Of a stretch of 64,000 nucleotides of DNA, positions 60,246 through 64,000 are shown one piece after another. The notes beneath the pieces were generated by a model that did not search any database, was not told the origin of the DNA, and worked only from the letters and a program-made list of their open reading frames with translations. Both the position numbers and the translations under genes were made by a program. Within the stretch, counting starts at the first letter, position 1; every line of letters starts with the position of its first letter. Source of the DNA: Gemmatimonadaceae bacterium (lineage in GTDB: Bacteria > Gemmatimonadota > Gemmatimonadetes > Gemmatimonadales > Gemmatimonadaceae); assembly GCA_020851455.1 (NCBI GenBank), contig JADZCT010000020.1, forward strand, positions 62,001 through 126,000, written 5' to 3'.

Positions 60246-61502
60246 TCACCGCCGGCGCAGCAGGGTCCGGACTGAATCAATTGAACCGTCGGTTCGCGCC
60301 GGCGGCACGTCGAGCAGCGCGGCGAGCAGCGAGTACACGTGGATGTTCCCGAACGGCCTGACGCGCAAGCCGCGCGCAAGCCCGGGCCCCTCGCCAACCA
60401 GCGTTGCCCCCATTGAAGGCAGCAGGTTGTCATAGCCATGCGCTCCCCCGCCGCGCACGGGGCCGCGCGCGCGCGACGAGATGCTCCAGCCCTCTTCGGC
60501 AATACCGACGATTGGCGTGATTCGCGGATTGTCGTTGAAGTGGAACCGTGCCGGTACATCGGCCTTTCGGTAGACGGCGAGGTGCGGGTTGGCGCCTCGC
60601 AGCCGATCGTACACGTACTGCTCGCACCCTGGCTTCGGCTGGATCGCGGCGATGGGAGACCAGTCAATCACATCGAGACTGTCGAGAGATACGTAGTCGT
60701 CCAGGTACACGGTGCGCTCCGGCGCGATGGCGGCCATACCGTGATCTGACACAACGAGCAGGTTCACGCGACTTGTCATCCCAAGCCTGGCGATTCCGTC
60801 AACGAGCGCGCCCACGGCGCTGTCAACCGCGGCAATGGCCGTATCGGTGCGAGCGCCATTCGGTCCCACCGCATGCGAGGCGTCGTCAACGTCCTGGAAA
60901 TAGAGCGTGACAAACGAGGGACCGCGGTCGGGCGGCATGGCCAGCCAGCCGAGCACCTTGCGTACCCGGTCGGCCCGGGGAATTGTTGCGCTGAACTTCT
61001 CGTACCACGTCGGTCGGTAGCCGGCGATCTCGGCTTCGGAGCCCGGCCACAGGTACGGTGCGGTTCGCAGACCGTTCTTCTCGGCCGTCACCCAGATCGG
61101 TTCGCCGCCGTACCAGCGCCCGTCCCGCACAGCTGGGTTATCGCCAATCGTGAAGCGACCGAGCACCGGATCCACCATCGTGTTCGCGACGATGCCGTGG
61201 TGCTCCGGGTAAAGCCCCGTGACGAGCGTGTAGTGGTTCGGGAACGTCTTGCTCGGGAACGAAGGCACGAGCCGGTCGGTGCGCACGCCCCGGGCGCCGA
61301 TCGCGCGTATGTTGGCCGCGGCGGGATGGTCCACGTAGTCCCACCGGAATGCGTCAATGGAGACGAGCACGGTGACGTTGCGTGCCGACGCCCGCGCCGG
61401 CGCTGCCTGCGAGGCCGGCGTCGCACGTGCACAACCGGCGACCGCGCCCGCCACGACGAGCAGCAACGCAAGCACCACAGCCCGCGTGCGAGGTCCCGCC
61501 AT
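60246..61502 (-). CDS. Lipoprotein of the nucleotide pyrophosphatase/phosphodiesterase (ENPP) family
   Basis: 418 residues from the ATG at 61502, which begins a lipoprotein signal (VVLALLLVVAGAVAGC) with a lipobox. VTVLVSIDAFRWDYVDH contains the first metal Asp. PSFPSKTFPNHYTLVTGLYP has the nucleophile Thr. VTLYFQDVDDASHAVGP and VVSDHGMAAIAPE have the remaining metal Asp and His residues. The late GGGAHGYDNLLPSMGATLV holds the last His. This is a complete active site of ENPP-type phosphodiesterases, which cleave nucleotide pyrophosphates or phosphodiesters outside the cytoplasm. It follows an acyl-CoA synthetase gene by 61 bases and may share its transcript. Confidence 0.92.
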   Translation of the reverse strand: MAGPRTRAVVLALLLVVAGAVAGCARATPASQAAPARASARNVTVLVSIDAFRWDYVDHPAAANIRAIGARGVRTDRLVPSFPSKTFPNHYTLVTGLYPEHHGIVANTMVDPVLGRFTIGDNPAVRDGRWYGGEPIWVTAEKNGLRTAPYLWPGSEAEIAGYRPTWYEKFSATIPRADRVRKVLGWLAMPPDRGPSFVTLYFQDVDDASHAVGPNGARTDTAIAAVDSAVGALVDGIARLGMTSRVNLLVVSDHGMAAIAPERTVYLDDYVSLDSLDVIDWSPIAAIQPKPGCEQYVYDRLRGANPHLAVYRKADVPARFHFNDNPRITPIVGIAEEGWSISSRARGPVRGGGAHGYDNLLPSMGATLVGEGPGLARGLRVRPFGNIHVYSLLAALLDVPPARTDGSIDSVRTLLRRR

Positions 61503-61563
61503 ATCCACCCATTTCAACTCTTGCGGTCCAGCGGCACTCACGACCGCCGACACCTTCCTGATC

Positions 61564-63267
61564 TCACGCACTGGTTCCCGCCTCCTCGAGCGTCAACATT
61601 CGCCGCAGCACCTTCCCGACCAGTGACTTCGGCAGGGCACTCCGGAAGATGACGCGTGACGGCACCTTGTAGAAGGCCATGCGCTCCTTGCAGTATGCGC
61701 GCAGTTCCGGCTCGGTGACCCGCATGCCGGCGCGAAGCACGACAAAAGCAACCGCCACCTCGCCGCGCGCGGCGTCGGGAAATCCACGCACACCCACATC
61801 GGCAACCGCAGGGTGCGTGGCCAACGCCTCCTCGACCTCGCGAGGCCATACCTGCATGCCATTCGCCTTGATGAGGTCCTTCTTGCGGTCAACGATGAAG
61901 AGGTACCCGTCGGCGTCGAGGTACCCGAGGTCGGCAGTTCGCAGCCACGTATGCCCTTCAGCGCAGGTGAACAGCATCGCAGCCGACTCCCCCGGGTCAT
62001 CGAAGTAGCCGCGCATCACCTGCGGGCCACGAAGGAGAACCTCGCCCACCTCTCCATCCGGCAACTCGCGCCCCGGATGGTCAACATGCACCACCTTCAC
62101 GTGGACGTCGGGCAACGGCAGGCCCACCGATCCGACCTTGTTCACTCCATGCACTGGATTCCCGCAGGCGGCAATGAGCGACTCCGTGAGCCCCCACGCT
62201 TCGGTCACGCGCGCTCCGGTCAGTTTCTCGAACCTTCGCCTCGTCTCCGCCATCAACGGCGCGGCCCCACACGCCCAGAGCCGCACAGAACGGAACCGCC
62301 CGTGGGCGCGCTGTGCCTTGCGGCTGCTAAGGATCGCGTTGTAGAGCGTAGGCACTCCGCAGAACACCACCGGGCGAAACCGCGCGATTGAGCGCACCAC
62401 GTCGCTGATGTTCCGCGGATCGGGGATCAGGCCAAGCGGGTGCCTGCCCGTAATGCACACCCCCTGCACCAGGCTCGCCGCGTACGAGTGAAAGAGGGGG
62501 AGCGGGAGGAGCACGCCATCGTCGGCATGCTGGAGTGCGCCCGCTGCCCACGCCCGGAACTGCACCGCGGTGGCGATGAGTCCCTTGTGCCACGCTGGCA
62601 CACCCTTCGGCGTTCCCGTCGTTCCGCCGGAATAAAGGATCATCGCGTCGTCCTCCGGCCCTGGCAAAGGGGCCGTGATTCGCTCCCCGCGTTGGCGGCC
62701 CAGGAAGGCGTTCCATCTTGCATCCCCAGGCCGCACGGTTACGCGATGGCCCAGGCGTCGCTCCATTAGCACGGTGAACACCGCGCGCAGTGGCAGCGGA
62801 AAGTAGTCCTTGATGCTCGTCGCGACGATCCGCTCGACGCCCGCGCCGGCGCTCGCCGCCTTCACGCGCTCGTAGAACGGATCCAGCGTGATGACTACGC
62901 GGGGCGCAAGCGCCTGAAGCCGCGCGGCAATTTCATCGGAAGTGAAGGCAGGGTTAAGCGGGCACACTATCGCGCCAAGACGCCACGCCCCGAACTCGGA
63001 GATCACGAACTGCGGGCAGTTCGGGAGGACGAGCACGACACGGTCTCCGCGCCCAACTCCCAGTTCAGCGAAGGCGCACGCGCACGCGTCCGCGTCACGT
63101 GCCAGGTCGCGCCACGTGATTGTCCGGCCCTTGAACCACAGCGCCGGGCCCCGCGGGATTTCCCGCGCGGCGTCCATCAGGTAGTCGAGCAGCGTCCGGT
63201 CAGGATACGGCTCGAGCGACCTGGGAACTCCGGGATCGTACTTGGCGTGGAATCTGTCGGCTGGCAC
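61564..63267 (-). CDS. AMP-forming acyl-CoA synthetase (fatty-acid/aryl-CoA ligase family)
   Basis: 567 residues from a GTG at 63267. The AMP-binding P-loop MILYSGGTTGTPKGVPAWHKG, followed by WGLTESLIAACG and a late TADLGYLDADGYLFIVDRKK, are standard motifs for ATP, acyl and adenylate binding. The C-terminal subdomain has the catalytic Lys in PKSLVGKVLRRML. These enzymes activate fatty or other carboxylic acids to CoA thioesters through an acyl-adenylate. LLPLPLFHSYAASLVQ is typical of long-chain acyl-CoA ligases; chain length is not resolved. It lies head-to-head with an M20 peptidase gene, 36 bases apart. Confidence 0.93.
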   Translation of the reverse strand: MPADRFHAKYDPGVPRSLEPYPDRTLLDYLMDAAREIPRGPALWFKGRTITWRDLARDADACACAFAELGVGRGDRVVLVLPNCPQFVISEFGAWRLGAIVCPLNPAFTSDEIAARLQALAPRVVITLDPFYERVKAASAGAGVERIVATSIKDYFPLPLRAVFTVLMERRLGHRVTVRPGDARWNAFLGRQRGERITAPLPGPEDDAMILYSGGTTGTPKGVPAWHKGLIATAVQFRAWAAGALQHADDGVLLPLPLFHSYAASLVQGVCITGRHPLGLIPDPRNISDVVRSIARFRPVVFCGVPTLYNAILSSRKAQRAHGRFRSVRLWACGAAPLMAETRRRFEKLTGARVTEAWGLTESLIAACGNPVHGVNKVGSVGLPLPDVHVKVVHVDHPGRELPDGEVGEVLLRGPQVMRGYFDDPGESAAMLFTCAEGHTWLRTADLGYLDADGYLFIVDRKKDLIKANGMQVWPREVEEALATHPAVADVGVRGFPDAARGEVAVAFVVLRAGMRVTEPELRAYCKERMAFYKVPSRVIFRSALPKSLVGKVLRRMLTLEEAGTSA

Positions 63268-63303
63268 GGTGCGGGGCCGGAGTCAGCGGCCTATCTTCCG
63301 AAT

Positions 63304-64000
63304 ATGCATCCCGAATCCTCGCCGTCCAGTCGCCTGATGCAGCACTCACGCCTTGCGATATCCGTGGCGGTCACCGCGCTTGCCTTCTGCGTCGCACCAG
63401 CGCTTTCGCAGGGGACGCTCGTTACGAACGACCCGGCCATTCGCCGCGCGTTCGATGCAATTCAGTCATGGAACAACTGGATCGTCGAGAACCAGATCTC
63501 GATCTGCGAAATCCCCGCGCCACCGTTCAGGGAACAGGCACGCGCAGAGGAGTTCCGGAAGCGCATGATTGCACTCGGCTACGCCAATGCCAGGATTGAC
63601 GCCGCAGGCAACGTGATCGCCGAGCGGCCTGGCAAGGGCGGCGGCCCGACCGTGATGATTTCCGGGCATCTCGATACGGTGTTCCCCGAGGGCACCGACG
63701 TGACCGTGAAGCGCGAGGGAGAGCGGCTCACTGGTGCCGGCATTGGCGACGATTGCCGCGGCCTCGCGGTGATTCTCGCGCTCGGGCGCGCGCTGAACGA
63801 GGCGAAGGTGGAAACACGCGGCACCGTGATCCTGGTTGCAAATGTGGGTGAAGAGGGACCTGGCAACCTACGCGGCGTGCGGGAGCTCTTCACCAACTCG
63901 CTGAAGGGCCGCGTTGACCAGTACATCTCGGTTGACGGCACCGGCTTTGGCGTAACGGCGCGCGCCGTGGGCAGCAAGCGGTACAACGTCGTGTTCACCG
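63304..64000 (+). CDS. Exported M20 peptidase, C-terminus cut by window edge
   Basis: About 232 residues visible from the ATG at 63304. The signal peptide (LAISVAVTALAFCVAPALSQ) is followed by the M20 core: VMISGHLDTVFPEG with metal His and Asp, AGIGDDCRGLAVI with the bridging Asp, and ILVANVGEEGPGNLRG with the catalytic and metal Glu pair. Family length is about 450, so roughly half is missing. It is related to, but not very similar to, the AbgB-like gene at 14.6 kb. Likely a dipeptidase or carboxypeptidase G2-type enzyme. Confidence 0.9.
   Translation, partial: MHPESSPSSRLMQHSRLAISVAVTALAFCVAPALSQGTLVTNDPAIRRAFDAIQSWNNWIVENQISICEIPAPPFREQARAEEFRKRMIALGYANARIDAAGNVIAERPGKGGGPTVMISGHLDTVFPEGTDVTVKREGERLTGAGIGDDCRGLAVILALGRALNEAKVETRGTVILVANVGEEGPGNLRGVRELFTNSLKGRVDQYISVDGTGFGVTARAVGSKRYNVVFT

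Noticed and set aside
1-64000. tRNA, rRNA or CRISPR loci
   Set aside because: No cloverleaf, rRNA segment or regularly spaced direct repeat was recognised by reading both strands. A covariance search was not possible.

Overview
The window is high-GC DNA, roughly two thirds G+C by eye, and is packed with genes for exported enzymes. These include two S9 peptidases, an M1 peptidase, M20 and D-aminoacylase-type amidohydrolases, a gamma-glutamyltransferase, tandem BNR/VPS10-like repeat proteins, a serine hydrolase, DUF4412 and DUF5916 proteins and an LTxxQ lipoprotein. Gly/Arg-rich tracts recur inside these exported proteins. This style, with several GTG starts and many genes without a clear Shine-Dalgarno sequence, fits a soil or sediment Gemmatimonadota chromosome. 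That assignment is inference; Acidobacteriota is the main alternative. No rRNA, tRNA, CRISPR array, integrase or insertion sequence was recognised.

Layout. 1-4.2 kb: a cut GGDEF membrane protein, a large outer-membrane protein and a small lipoprotein. 4.3-16.3 kb: a membrane protein with a spermidine-synthase-like domain, a D-aminoacylase-type hydrolase, a HEAT-cyclophilin fusion, an AhpD-like peroxidase whose active site contains an in-frame TGA (candidate selenocysteine), a TolB-like/gamma-glutamyltransferase fusion and an M20 amidohydrolase. 16.4-21.2 kb: a redox operon with an FAD/NAD(P)/2x[4Fe-4S] protein followed by the alpha(gamma) and beta subunits of a 2-oxoacid:ferredoxin oxidoreductase, behind a structured leader. 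21.3-25 kb: a DUF4412 protein, an EamA permease and two exported proteins of unknown function. 25.2-26.4 kb: the mobile mystery protein A/B pair, a HTH regulator plus a Fic protein that lacks the catalytic histidine. 26.4-35.6 kb: a CBM9/DUF5916 outer-membrane protein and two paralogous BNR-repeat proteins.

35.8-50 kb is a carbohydrate and peptide accessory region. It has a heptose/fucose-type GHMP kinase, a GH38 alpha-mannosidase, a serine hydrolase, then a divergent block. One arm encodes two oligopeptide-type ABC permeases. The other encodes a solute-binding lipoprotein, a heparinase II/III-type protein, a class III aminotransferase and two metal-dependent amidohydrolases, tightly packed with ATGA overlaps. 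I read this as an uncharacterised uptake and breakdown pathway for an acidic or amino-sugar substrate. 50-64 kb returns to general functions: M1 and two S9 peptidases, an AlaX editing protein, an O-antigen-ligase-like membrane protein, a 58-residue charged protein, a phosphodiesterase lipoprotein, an acyl-CoA synthetase and a cut M20 peptidase.

The points most worth follow-up are the CxxU AhpD-like candidate selenoprotein with a bacterial SECIS-like hairpin (11.05 kb), the His-less Fic protein of the mobile mystery pair (26.1 kb), and the heparinase/aminotransferase/amidohydrolase/ABC cluster (41-50 kb).
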